In this document: positions 18,959-27,007 of the stretch, in pieces | Position numbering within the stretch: the stretch's first letter is position 1 | Layout: each line of letters begins with the position of its first letter | NCBI GenBank assembly: GCA_017437945.1 | Contig: JAFRWP010000004.1 | Location: forward strand, 62,001-126,000 | Source of the DNA: Candidatus Saccharimonadota bacterium | GTDB lineage: Bacteria > Patescibacteriota > Saccharimonadia > Saccharimonadales > Saccharimonadaceae | Reading direction: 5' to 3' | DNA: 64,000 nucleotides | The notes under the pieces: generated by a model | Databases searched by the model: none | Seen by the model: only the letters and a program-made list of their open reading frames with translations | What the model was told of the DNA's origin: nothing | Position numbers and translations under genes: made by a program

Positions 18959-19408
18959 ATGGTTTTAGTAGTACTACTCGCAGCGCTGTTACTACTGTTT
19001 CTGATGGTCCGGAATCATGTGGGTGTACCATTTTTGGCGATGATTGCAGGTTTGGCGGTCGCACAGACCGTTGGTGGCCAGTTTGCAGCATTCTTAAGTA
19101 GCCTGTCTCCTAGACTCGATCCATGGTGGGTGGAGAGAGTTTTATACGTATTGTTTGTGGCAGTAATACCACTAACTCTCTATTTCCGTGTAGGAAAAAC
19201 GGGGCTATTTGGGGCACTTAGAATTGTCGAGTCGGTCATATTCGCAATACTGCTTACGATGCTGCTGGCGAATCCGCTAGCCGATATGCTTAGCTTTGAT
19301 AACTTGGCACGCGATTTGGCAAACTGGATTGAGGGGATAAAAGGCTTAGTGATGGTGGCTGGGATTATTCTGGCGTACGTAGATGCGTTCTTTTATCGTT
19401 CAACGTAG
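18959..19408 (+). CDS. multi-helix membrane protein of unknown function
   Basis: The 149 residues form five hydrophobic segments (about 1-17, 24-44, 57-78, 87-107, 123-144). No known family is recognised. TATAAT ends 6 bases before the ATG with no SD. The 3' end overlaps the convergent SpoU gene by 44 bases, which is common in this compact genome. Confidence 0.75.
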   Translation: MVLVVLLAALLLLFLMVRNHVGVPFLAMIAGLAVAQTVGGQFAAFLSSLSPRLDPWWVERVLYVLFVAVIPLTLYFRVGKTGLFGALRIVESVIFAILLTMLLANPLADMLSFDNLARDLANWIEGIKGLVMVAGIILAYVDAFFYRST

Positions 19409-19889
19409 CTTTGCGCAATTCCCAGAGAGCAATACCTCCTGCAACGGAAACGTTGAAGGATTCTTTTTTACCGCACATCGGAATTTCGAGTAGTTTATCG
19501 CAATGCGCTAGTATTTCTGGCGGGATGCCATGAACTTCTTCGCCAAGAATTAGTGCCATATCGTCAGTATAGTCGCGCGGTTCAGCGAGATTAAGCGACC
19601 CGCTGCCCTGCTCTAGCGCGACAATTTGGCAGTTTTGGGAGCGACAATAATTAATCGCCTCTACTATATCGTCGATGCGACGCCATTTAATAAGATCTTC
19701 GGCGCCAAGTGCGGTTTTGTGGATTTGCTTGCGAAGTTTTTCCCGCTCGTGCGGGAGGCCTTTGTCGAAAAATGGCGTATAGCCTGTAACGATTACTTCG
19801 TCGATGCCGAGGCCGTCGCAAGTGCGAAAAATTGCGCCAACATTATAGGTTGAGCGAATATTATACAGAATAACTATAAGCTTTTTCAT
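19365..19889 (-). CDS. TrmH/SpoU-family RNA 2'-O-methyltransferase
   Basis: SPOUT methyltransferase using SAM. All three motifs are visible: motif 1 NIRSTYNVGAIFRT (about 10-23), motif 2 DMALILGEEVHGI and motif 3 IPMCGKKESFNVSVAGGIAL. The 174 residues form a single catalytic domain without an N-terminal RNA-binding extension. The target (tRNA or rRNA) cannot be told. It is divergent from pilB with only 14 bases between start codons. Confidence 0.88.
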   Translation of the reverse strand: MKKLIVILYNIRSTYNVGAIFRTCDGLGIDEVIVTGYTPFFDKGLPHEREKLRKQIHKTALGAEDLIKWRRIDDIVEAINYCRSQNCQIVALEQGSGSLNLAEPRDYTDDMALILGEEVHGIPPEILAHCDKLLEIPMCGKKESFNVSVAGGIALWELRKATLNDKRTHLRTPE

Positions 19890-19903
19890 GATACAATAAG
19901 ATT

Positions 19904-21514
19904 ATGAATGAGGATGATGTACAGCGCAAGCGTAGGCAGAACGAAGAAGAAGCTACGGCGAGACGTGCGCGTATTTTGGGCTTAGTCTATTTGGATACCC
20001 GCGATTTTGAGAATGGCGTATCTTTGGTGCGCGACGAAATTGATGTCGAACAGATGCACAAAGAGTTCATCATTCCACTTCAGAAAGGCGAGGAAGGTAG
20101 ACCATATCAGTTTATGGTTACTAGCCAGACGCCACGCAGTACGATTGATCGTATGACTCAGGAATACACCAATAATGGTCTCAGGATTCAGTTCTTCCTC
20201 ATTTCGAATTCCGCGTACCAAGTATTTATGTTGCGCCATGATCCGCCAAAAGAAACGCATTATGATGATATCGAGATCGCATCCGAAGGTGATAGCGAAA
20301 CGCTCGAGTCGGTTTCGCAAACGCTCGAAAGCGTCGGTACGGAACAGGTGTTTGACTACTTGCTCGATCAGGCAGATAAACTTGGCGCGAGCGATATCCA
20401 CATCGAAAACCTTCGTGGTATCATTCGTATCCGTATGCGTGTTGACGGCATTCTTCACCCTGTTGCCGAGATTAGCCGCGATCGTTATCGCATTTTCATG
20501 GGCGAGTTAAGCTCCCGTGCGAATGTATCTATTGCGAGCACAAAACCACAGTCTGGGCACATGCAGAAAGATATCACCCGCGATGGCGCTACGCACCTAT
20601 TGAACATTCGTGTTGAGATGGTGCCAACGATGTACGGCCAGGACGCGGTACTTCGTCTCTTCAACTTTGATGAAAGCTTATTAAACTTGGATCTTCTCGG
20701 TATTACACCAGAAGAACGCAAACAGATTGAGGAAATGATTTCACACCCACGTGGCATGTTGCTCATGGTTGGTCCTACGGGTTCTGGTAAATCTACGACT
20801 TTGTATTCGATTATCAATGCGCTAAACACGACTGATCGAAAGATTATTACACTTGAGGATCCAATTGAGTATGGTCTTCCAGGTATTTCGCAGATTCCAA
20901 TTGATACCGGTGGCGGCGGCTCATTCGCAGAAGGCTTACGCTCCGTGCTTCGTCTCGACCCTGACGTCGTGATGGTTGGTGAGATTCGTGATAACGATAC
21001 GGCGCGTACGGCGATTCAGGCTTCGATTACCGGCCACTTGGTGCTTTCGTCCTTCCACGCTAACTCTACTTCGGCGGCATTTGCTCGTATGATTGATATG
21101 ATTGGCATTAACCCAATCTTCTCTACTTCCGTTCGCCTATTGATCGCACAGCGCTTGGTACGTCACTTGGCAGACAATAAGGAACCGTACAAACCGGATG
21201 CAGCAACGGCGCGCTATATTAAGAAAGTGCTTGATGGCGTGAAGACCGAATATAATCTTGACGATATTACACTCTATCGCGAAGTGCCATCTGAAGAACA
21301 TCCGTTTGGCTTTGATGGCCGCACGGCGATTATGGAGCAGCTGATTGTGACAGAGCCAATTCAGAAGTATATCCGTGGTGACGTAACAGAGGTTAACACG
21401 AACGCAATCGAGAAAACTGCACGCGAAAATGGTATGCTCACGCTTGAACAAAAAGGCGTGCTCGCAGCGCTGCGTGGCGATACGGCAATTGGCGAAATTG
21501 GCCGCGTAATTTAG
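19904..21514 (+). CDS. pilB: type IV pilus assembly ATPase (PilB/GspE)
   Basis: Hexameric ATPase that powers pilin assembly from the cytoplasmic side of the membrane. The N2 domain carries GASDIHIENLRGIIRIRMRV (about 166-185), Walker A is GPTGSGKSTT (about 288), followed by ITLEDPIEYGLPGISQIPID, Walker B DPDVVMVGEIRD and the His box TGHLVLSSFHAN. The zinc-finger cysteines of GspE proteins are absent. 536 residues. TACAAT ends 6 bases before the ATG. It would assemble the pilins encoded at 16173 and perhaps 49067. Confidence 0.94.
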   Translation: MNEDDVQRKRRQNEEEATARRARILGLVYLDTRDFENGVSLVRDEIDVEQMHKEFIIPLQKGEEGRPYQFMVTSQTPRSTIDRMTQEYTNNGLRIQFFLISNSAYQVFMLRHDPPKETHYDDIEIASEGDSETLESVSQTLESVGTEQVFDYLLDQADKLGASDIHIENLRGIIRIRMRVDGILHPVAEISRDRYRIFMGELSSRANVSIASTKPQSGHMQKDITRDGATHLLNIRVEMVPTMYGQDAVLRLFNFDESLLNLDLLGITPEERKQIEEMISHPRGMLLMVGPTGSGKSTTLYSIINALNTTDRKIITLEDPIEYGLPGISQIPIDTGGGGSFAEGLRSVLRLDPDVVMVGEIRDNDTARTAIQASITGHLVLSSFHANSTSAAFARMIDMIGINPIFSTSVRLLIAQRLVRHLADNKEPYKPDAATARYIKKVLDGVKTEYNLDDITLYREVPSEEHPFGFDGRTAIMEQLIVTEPIQKYIRGDVTEVNTNAIEKTARENGMLTLEQKGVLAALRGDTAIGEIGRVI

Positions 21515-21624
21515 TGATTGTTTTTCACTTTTGGTATTTCTTGAGGCTTTTTGATGTCACCCCTTTTCAAACTGGCAAAAATATGCTAAAATGAGTCAAG
21601 TTTTAAGGTATAAAAGGTAAAAAT

Positions 21625-22056
21625 ATGTCGTTTGAACTATTAAAGATGGTGGGAGACTCCCAAAAGAAGAAGGCCGTTGTTGACGTGCGTTCTGGCGACA
21701 CTGTCCGTGTTTCGCAAAAGATTAAGGAAGGTGATAAGTTCCGTATTCAGATTTTTGAAGGTACCGTTACTCGCGTAGACCGCAAAGATTCTCACACTGA
21801 GCGCATCACTGTCCGCAAAGTCACTTCCGGTGTTGGCGTCGAGAAGAGCTTCTTGATGCACAGCCCACTCGTAGAGAAGGTTGAAATCGTTCGCCGCGGT
21901 AAAGTCCGCCGCAACAATTTGCGCTATCTCCGCGAACGTTCTGGTAAGTCTGCACGTCTTACCCAGAAAGATTTTGATCGCCATGCAGTCAATGAGCTCC
22001 CAAAAGAAGAAGCTCCCGCCAAAGAAGCAAAGACTGAAGAAAAGGCAGAAGCCTAA
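21625..22056 (+). CDS. rplS: 50S ribosomal protein L19
   Basis: Binds 23S rRNA at the 30S/50S interface. Recognisable segments are VRSGDTVRVSQKIKEGDKFR, RIQIFEGTVTRV and the C-terminal KVEIVRRGKVRRNNLRYLRE. The 143 residues include a Lys/Glu/Ala-rich tail of about 25 residues. It is followed directly by the RNase HII-YraN gene. Confidence 0.96.
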   Translation: MSFELLKMVGDSQKKKAVVDVRSGDTVRVSQKIKEGDKFRIQIFEGTVTRVDRKDSHTERITVRKVTSGVGVEKSFLMHSPLVEKVEIVRRGKVRRNNLRYLRERSGKSARLTQKDFDRHAVNELPKEEAPAKEAKTEEKAEA

Positions 22057-22057
22057 A

Positions 22058-22966
22058 TTGGCAGTTCTAGGAATAGATGAAGTTGGAAGAGGTCCCTGGG
22101 CGGGGCCTCTTGTTGTTGGCGCATGTGTTTTGGGCGATGCGCAAATTGATGGTTTGACCGACAGTAAAAAACTAACACCTAAAAAGCGTGAAGCCTTGGC
22201 ACCCATAATTCGCGAAAAAGCCGCAGTGGGGCTCGGTTGGATACCGGCGGAAGAATTGGACCGAATTGGTTTATCTGCAGCACTATGTAAAGCTTGCCGA
22301 ATGGCGGTAAAGCAGATACATGTGCCGTTTCATGAAATAATCATCGATGGTACAGTGAATTTTTTGCGCGGAACGCCACTCGCCGATCATGTGCAAGTAT
22401 CAAAGAAGGCCGATTTATTAGTGCCGGAAGTATCCGCAGCGTCAATCGTGGCAAAGGTTGCTCGCGATGAATACATGTATAAACTAGCCGACAAATACCC
22501 CGGATATGGGTTCGAAAAACATGTCGGGTATGGCACGGCGGCGCACAAGGCGGCATTACTAAAGTTGGGCGTCTGCCCGGAACATCGTAAGAGCTTCAGA
22601 CCAATCGCAGAAATTATCGGCATGAAACCGAATACGAAAAGCACCAAAGCACGCGGAGACCGCGGCGAAACGGCAGTTTGCAAATATCTAGAAAAGTCTG
22701 GACACGAAATTGTAGCACGAAACTGGAAAAACAAGTTTTGTGAAATCGATATTATTTCGCGTTTTAATGGGATTTTATGTTTTACGGAAGTTAAATATCG
22801 CCGCGCGGGCCACGGACTCGATGCAATTGATAAGAAAAAACTAGCGCAAATGCGTTTTGCGGCGGAATTTTATTTGAACCAAAATGGTGGCGGAGCGGCA
22901 ATTTTGGCGGCAGCCGAAGTAGCAGGCGATAACTACGAGGTTACTGATTTTCTAGTCCTACAGTAG
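22058..22966 (+). CDS. rnhB: ribonuclease HII fused to YraN/UPF0102 endonuclease-like domain
   Basis: The first part (to about residue 195) is RNase HII, which removes ribonucleotides from DNA: GIDEVGRGPWAGPLVVGA, GLTDSKKLTPKKRE, IIDGTVNF and VAKVARDEYM. The second part (about 200-302) is a YraN domain with GDRGETAVCKYLEKSGHEIV and the nuclease-like CEIDIISR...FTEVKYR. The start is uncertain: TTG at 22058 directly after rplS fits the family N-terminus; ATG at 21992 would add a Lys-rich stretch that is an out-of-frame reading of the rplS tail. The fused arrangement is unusual. Confidence 0.88.
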   Translation: MAVLGIDEVGRGPWAGPLVVGACVLGDAQIDGLTDSKKLTPKKREALAPIIREKAAVGLGWIPAEELDRIGLSAALCKACRMAVKQIHVPFHEIIIDGTVNFLRGTPLADHVQVSKKADLLVPEVSAASIVAKVARDEYMYKLADKYPGYGFEKHVGYGTAAHKAALLKLGVCPEHRKSFRPIAEIIGMKPNTKSTKARGDRGETAVCKYLEKSGHEIVARNWKNKFCEIDIISRFNGILCFTEVKYRRAGHGLDAIDKKKLAQMRFAAEFYLNQNGGGAAILAAAEVAGDNYEVTDFLVLQ

Positions 22967-23687
22967 GCTCGTTCGGGCAAGCCGCAAGGACGGCCTGCAT
23001 AGCGGACTTCTCTGCCGGTGTAACCCAGAGATGATATTTTGCCTTTACAGAAATTTGACGGGCAACATATTGGCAGCGAAAAGGCTGATTAGATGGTAAC
23101 CAATCGGCAGCGTCTTTGTCGACTTTATCTTGATTGGCTTGTCCTTCTACGGCAAGGAGATTTAGAGGGTCTTGGCTAATTTCATAGCGCACATCGGAGT
23201 CCATGGCAAACGCTCCGGTGGCCCAGGCATTACTCAGGGCGACAACGTGATCAATTTGCACCTCTTCGGATGTGTCTTGGCCGCGCGTGAATGCGATGGT
23301 TTTGCCAGTATATGGATCTTCAAGCGTGCCGGATTGGACTTTGCAGCCTTTGAAAACGATGTTTTTGAGATCGCGAGAAAGAATAGCTTCGCGCGTATTG
23401 CAGCCAGTTGATGTTTGGCCCCAAGAATCATAAAACAGCTTGCGATAGTATTTAGTGGTCGTATCTTTTTCGTGCACGGCGAGAGATTCAAGCACATCTT
23501 TGGCGAGCGTTGAATCAGGTTTTGTTTCGTCCTTGAATGGGATGTTTTCTGGCTTTTGCACTTCCCCATTCAGAACGCTGGCGTATTCGTAGGCGTTGGG
23601 ATTAAGCAGCAAAATAACCGAGAGCACGACTAAACTTAGAAGTGCGAAAATAAGACGACGGGCGCGATAAGACAGTTTTTTGGCCAT
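22941..23687 (-). CDS. secreted HNH nuclease (DUF1524/GmrSD-like)
   Basis: An N-terminal membrane or signal helix (about 11-27) is followed by an extracytoplasmic domain with STGCNTREAILSRDL, the HNH core VQIDHVVALSNAW and the DPLNLLAVEGQANQDK motif with its conserved Asn, ending in a Cys-containing tail. 248 residues. Such secreted HNH nucleases cut external DNA; in a parasitic epibiont it could supply nucleotides or process transforming DNA (inference). It follows rubrerythrin by 3 bases and overlaps the rnhB fusion by 26 bases. Confidence 0.85.
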   Translation of the reverse strand: MAKKLSYRARRLIFALLSLVVLSVILLLNPNAYEYASVLNGEVQKPENIPFKDETKPDSTLAKDVLESLAVHEKDTTTKYYRKLFYDSWGQTSTGCNTREAILSRDLKNIVFKGCKVQSGTLEDPYTGKTIAFTRGQDTSEEVQIDHVVALSNAWATGAFAMDSDVRYEISQDPLNLLAVEGQANQDKVDKDAADWLPSNQPFRCQYVARQISVKAKYHLWVTPAEKSAMQAVLAACPNEPTVGLENQ

Positions 23688-23690
23688 GAA

Positions 23691-24233
23691 TTAATAATTC
23701 TCGGCACGGATTTCAAAGTAGGATTGTGGGTGTTTGCAGACTGGACATTCTTCTGGAGCGGAATCACCGATATGAATGTAGCCACAGTTGCGGCACTTCC
23801 AGACCGTGACACCGTCGCTCTTGAATACGATGCCTTTTTCGATGTTCTCGAGAACTTTTTGATAGCGTTTTTCGTGTTCGGCTTCAATTTTGCCGACTTC
23901 TTCAAAGAGTTTAGCGATTTCCTCAAAGCCTTCTTCGCGGGCTTCTTTGGCGAATTTGACATACATCTCAGTTTCTTCGTAATTTTCACCGGCGATAGCA
24001 TCTTTTAGGTTCTCTTCAGTGCTTGGAACGCCACCATCATGAAGGATTTTGTACCAAATTTTGGCATGCTCTTTTTCGTTGTCGCTTGTTTCTTCAAAAA
24101 TATTTGCGATTTGTTCGTAGCCATCTTTTTTAGCTTTGCTGGCGTAGAACTGGTATTTAACACGAGCCTGTGACTCGCCGGCAAATGCGGCGTTGAGGTT
24201 CTTTTCGGTTTTGGTGCCTTTAATTTCGGCCAT
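23691..24233 (-). CDS. rubrerythrin
   Basis: Di-iron peroxidase protecting against hydrogen peroxide. The ferritin-like part shows FAGESQARVKYQFYA, DNEKEHAKIW and the second half EVGKIEAEHEKRY with the iron-binding Glu and His. The C-terminal rubredoxin-like domain has KCRNCGYIH and EECPVCKHP. 180 residues, typical. A strong SD (GGAGG) stands 6 bases before the ATG. It is the only clear oxidative-stress gene in the window. Confidence 0.94.
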   Translation of the reverse strand: MAEIKGTKTEKNLNAAFAGESQARVKYQFYASKAKKDGYEQIANIFEETSDNEKEHAKIWYKILHDGGVPSTEENLKDAIAGENYEETEMYVKFAKEAREEGFEEIAKLFEEVGKIEAEHEKRYQKVLENIEKGIVFKSDGVTVWKCRNCGYIHIGDSAPEECPVCKHPQSYFEIRAENY

Positions 24234-24273
24234 AAAAATCCTCCTTCGTTTGGTTCTATTTTAGCAGTAAAAA

Positions 24274-25026
24274 CTAAGGCAATAAAGTGTAGCGAGTTTT
24301 ATTCTTGAGAATCTGTGAGGATTTGGCATATTTCGTATGTAAACCGCCAAGAATAGCCTGCGCGGACTGAAAGGCGCGTAAATTTAAGTCGTCTCCGCCG
24401 CTACGTACATTGATTTCGCCTAAGCGGATTTTAGAATTAAAGTATTGTTCGAGGCTCATTGGTTGGCGTTGCTCAACATCGGCCAAATCGCATTCTTCGG
24501 TATAGTCGTAGAGGGCGTTTTTCAATAACGCAATCATCTTGTTTTGTTGCTCGGAAGCACCGTTAGGATTGTTTTCAGCATGACGCGCCATGAGACTAAT
24601 CATTTCATTTAAGCCAGCAACGTCGCGCACGTTTTCGTCGTCGTATTTGCTCATTTCGTTAATGGCAGACGCGCTTTGATAGGCGTCAAGCGCCTCTTGG
24701 TAGTCCTCTGCGTTGCCCGACTCGTAAACTTCGACCGATAACGTATCATACAGCGAATCGCTGCCTTGATTATTGGCTTTTTCGTAGACTGATCTGAAAA
24801 CAGAATCAATATGGCTATTACTCTCAATATCTCCGGCCGCATCCATGATAAAGTGTTCTTTTTCTTTACCGACGTGATTGGCTTGTTCGTATTCTTTTCG
24901 CGATTGGTACAGGGTATGGTCGTAATCTTCGGAATTAGAAGAATCGTCTTTGCTAGATTCTAGCATCGACCATTTTGCGTAATTGACGTCGTCGCTTTCG
25001 GTATTGTTGGAATAATTCTCGCCCAT
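24274..25026 (-). CDS. acidic protein of unknown function
   Basis: Not recognised. The 250 residues are acidic with an Asn/Ser/Asp-rich N-terminal third that looks disordered, then a mostly helical C-terminal part (about 75-250). There is no signal peptide or membrane helix, so it is probably cytoplasmic. The SD CGGAGG lies 4 bases before the ATG. It follows the small membrane gene at 25046 with 19 bases between, so the two may be one operon. Confidence 0.7.
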   Translation of the reverse strand: MGENYSNNTESDDVNYAKWSMLESSKDDSSNSEDYDHTLYQSRKEYEQANHVGKEKEHFIMDAAGDIESNSHIDSVFRSVYEKANNQGSDSLYDTLSVEVYESGNAEDYQEALDAYQSASAINEMSKYDDENVRDVAGLNEMISLMARHAENNPNGASEQQNKMIALLKNALYDYTEECDLADVEQRQPMSLEQYFNSKIRLGEINVRSGGDDLNLRAFQSAQAILGGLHTKYAKSSQILKNKTRYTLLP

Positions 25027-25045
25027 GATGCCTCCGGATTAAAAA

Positions 25046-25249
25046 CTAGCGCATGTTCATCATCGCCATGATGTTCTTGATGGCGGATGGGATGAGTAAA
25101 ACGCCCAATGCGATGAAAATAAATCCGATTACGATGGAAACGACCTTCTTTTTCGGCTGTCCAGTTACTTTGTCTTTCCCCGCTAAGCCATCACGTAGGA
25201 AAATTGCACCTATTGCGAGAAATAACAACGCTAATAATATGACTACCAT
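25046..25249 (-). CDS. small two-helix membrane protein
   Basis: The 67 residues hold two hydrophobic helices (about 1-17 and 37-58) joined by a Lys-rich loop. The ATG at 25249 is preferred because TACAAT ends exactly 6 bases before it. It is divergent from the large surface-protein gene at 25278; both -10 hexamers lie within the 28-base gap. Function unknown. Confidence 0.65.
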   Translation of the reverse strand: MVVILLALLFLAIGAIFLRDGLAGKDKVTGQPKKKVVSIVIGFIFIALGVLLIPSAIKNIMAMMNMR

Positions 25250-25277
25250 AAGCACATTGTACGATATAATAATAGTA

Positions 25278-27002
25278 ATGAGAAGGATTCTTTTAGCGTT
25301 CATAGCAAGCATCTGCATCTTGGGTGTATGTTCAAGCTCGGCGATAGCAGTTAGCCCCTACGAAGACACTGGTGATAATGCCTGCGCGGCGGCCGGTTTT
25401 GATGATCCGGCACTTTGCGGAACGGTTGGTGCGAGAGAAGAACAAATGATGCAAGGAAAAGTAGGCAGCGCGCTCAACGCGGTCTATGGAGTTATTGGCA
25501 TATTAGCAGTGGTATTTGTGATAATTGGTGGTTTTAAATACTCAACATCACAAGGTGATCCAGGCAAAGTTCAGCAAGCCAAAAATACAATCATGTTCTC
25601 ATTAATTGGCTTAGTAGTAGCAGTTAGTGCTTTTGCAATTACGGCGTTTATTCTGCAGGCATTAGGTAGCAATGGGTCTGGTACGGCCGGCGGCGGTAGC
25701 AGTAGTGACGATGCGCAGATTACTAGACTAGAAATAACATCCGCAAAATCAATGGAAGTAGGTAAAACCTTACAGATTAAAGTAAGAATTTCGCCTGATT
25801 ACGCAACAAATAAGACAATTCTATTTACATCCTCGAATTCGGCTATTGCGTCGGTGGACGCAAATGGTTTAATAACATCGCATAAAGCAGGCACCGTGAC
25901 TATTACGGCGACGGCGGTGAATGGCGGAGTAAAGACTTCATTCGAGCTGAAAGTAGGAAGCAATGACGCTACGGGCGATAATACAACTAAAATCGTGCTA
26001 GATCCAACTAGCGCAACTATTCAAATCGGCGACAAGAAAACTTTCGTTGCGACAACAACCCCGTCTGGCGCGCCAGTCACATGGTCGAGTAGCAACACTT
26101 TAGTCGCGACAGTTTCAACTTCCGGTGTAGTTAAAGGCGTCAAGGAAGGAACTGTAACTATCAAAGCAAAAAGTGGTAATGTAAGCGCAACGGCGACTGT
26201 TAAAGTCACAAAAGCCACAACCAGCAACGGCGGGAATAATGGTGGCAATAGTGGCGGGAATAATGGGGGCAATAGCGGCGGGAATAATGGCGGAAATAAC
26301 GGGGGTAATAGTGGCGGAAACAGCGGAGGAAATAGTGGGGGTAATAATGATGGAAGCGGCAATCAACGAAACGCGGATGGGAAATATGCTGCCGTATGGG
26401 AGAAAAGAACTTATAACTCCATGGAATATTGGGTAAATGTACCAGCCGGTGCGACCGATAATATGCCGCTCGTGTTGTTCTTACATGGCGACGGCGAAAT
26501 GGGCAATGCAAATGCGGTGAAGAATTTGAAATGGGTACAAAATATGCACAATGCAACTAGCTACATTGGCTTAGCGCCAGTCGGTAAGAATAGAGACTGG
26601 ATTAGTAGCGGCATACAGAACACGCTCAAAGGTTTGATGGATAAATATATCAGCGATTTCAATATGAACCGCAATAGAATTTACGTGGTTGGTTTTAGCC
26701 GTGGCGCAATTGGTACGTGGGCGCTGGTAAATCGCTACGGATCATATATCCGGGCAGCCGTACCGGTAAGTTGCTGTGGTGACATTGCATTTTATCCGGC
26801 TAACTTTAAAAATACGAAGATTTATGCGCTTGCCGGTAGCTCGGAAAGCAACTATATAAGCTGCATGAAAAACCGCGTTGATTTAATCAACAATGCGGGC
26901 GGGTCCGCAAGATTTGAAACGGTTGCCGGCGCAACACATTCTTCAATCACGAGTAAATTCCCTTATAGTACCGTGATTGATGGCTGGTTACTGAAACAAT
27001 AA
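25278..27002 (+). CDS. surface protein: TrbC-like N-terminus, two Big2 domains, Gly/Asn linker, alpha/beta-hydrolase
   Basis: A signal peptide (1-23) and a TrbC/VirB2-like pair of helices (about 65-90 and 103-128) with GGFKYSTSQGDPGKVQQAKN between them start the protein. Two Big_2 Ig-like domains follow (about 150-230 and 240-315), then a Gly/Asn/Ser repeat linker (about 318-365), then an esterase-like hydrolase domain to residue 574 with LVLFLHGDGEMGN, the nucleophile elbow VVGFSRGAIG and a late GATHSS His. The hydrolase resembles PHB-depolymerase/LpqC-type esterases; substrate unknown. The fusion is unusual. TATAAT ends 7 bases before the ATG. Confidence 0.8.
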   Translation: MRRILLAFIASICILGVCSSSAIAVSPYEDTGDNACAAAGFDDPALCGTVGAREEQMMQGKVGSALNAVYGVIGILAVVFVIIGGFKYSTSQGDPGKVQQAKNTIMFSLIGLVVAVSAFAITAFILQALGSNGSGTAGGGSSSDDAQITRLEITSAKSMEVGKTLQIKVRISPDYATNKTILFTSSNSAIASVDANGLITSHKAGTVTITATAVNGGVKTSFELKVGSNDATGDNTTKIVLDPTSATIQIGDKKTFVATTTPSGAPVTWSSSNTLVATVSTSGVVKGVKEGTVTIKAKSGNVSATATVKVTKATTSNGGNNGGNSGGNNGGNSGGNNGGNNGGNSGGNSGGNSGGNNDGSGNQRNADGKYAAVWEKRTYNSMEYWVNVPAGATDNMPLVLFLHGDGEMGNANAVKNLKWVQNMHNATSYIGLAPVGKNRDWISSGIQNTLKGLMDKYISDFNMNRNRIYVVGFSRGAIGTWALVNRYGSYIRAAVPVSCCGDIAFYPANFKNTKIYALAGSSESNYISCMKNRVDLINNAGGSARFETVAGATHSSITSKFPYSTVIDGWLLKQ

Positions 27003-27007
27003 ACATA

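Noticed and set aside
21881-22057. N-terminal extension of the RNase HII fusion inside rplS
   Set aside because: The Lys-rich stretch is just the out-of-frame reading of the rplS tail; family members start directly at the GIDEVGRG segment.
26227-26360. Tandem GGN-rich repeats as a possible CRISPR or minisatellite array
   Set aside because: They are in frame within the 25278 gene and encode its Gly/Asn/Ser linker; there are no unique spacers.
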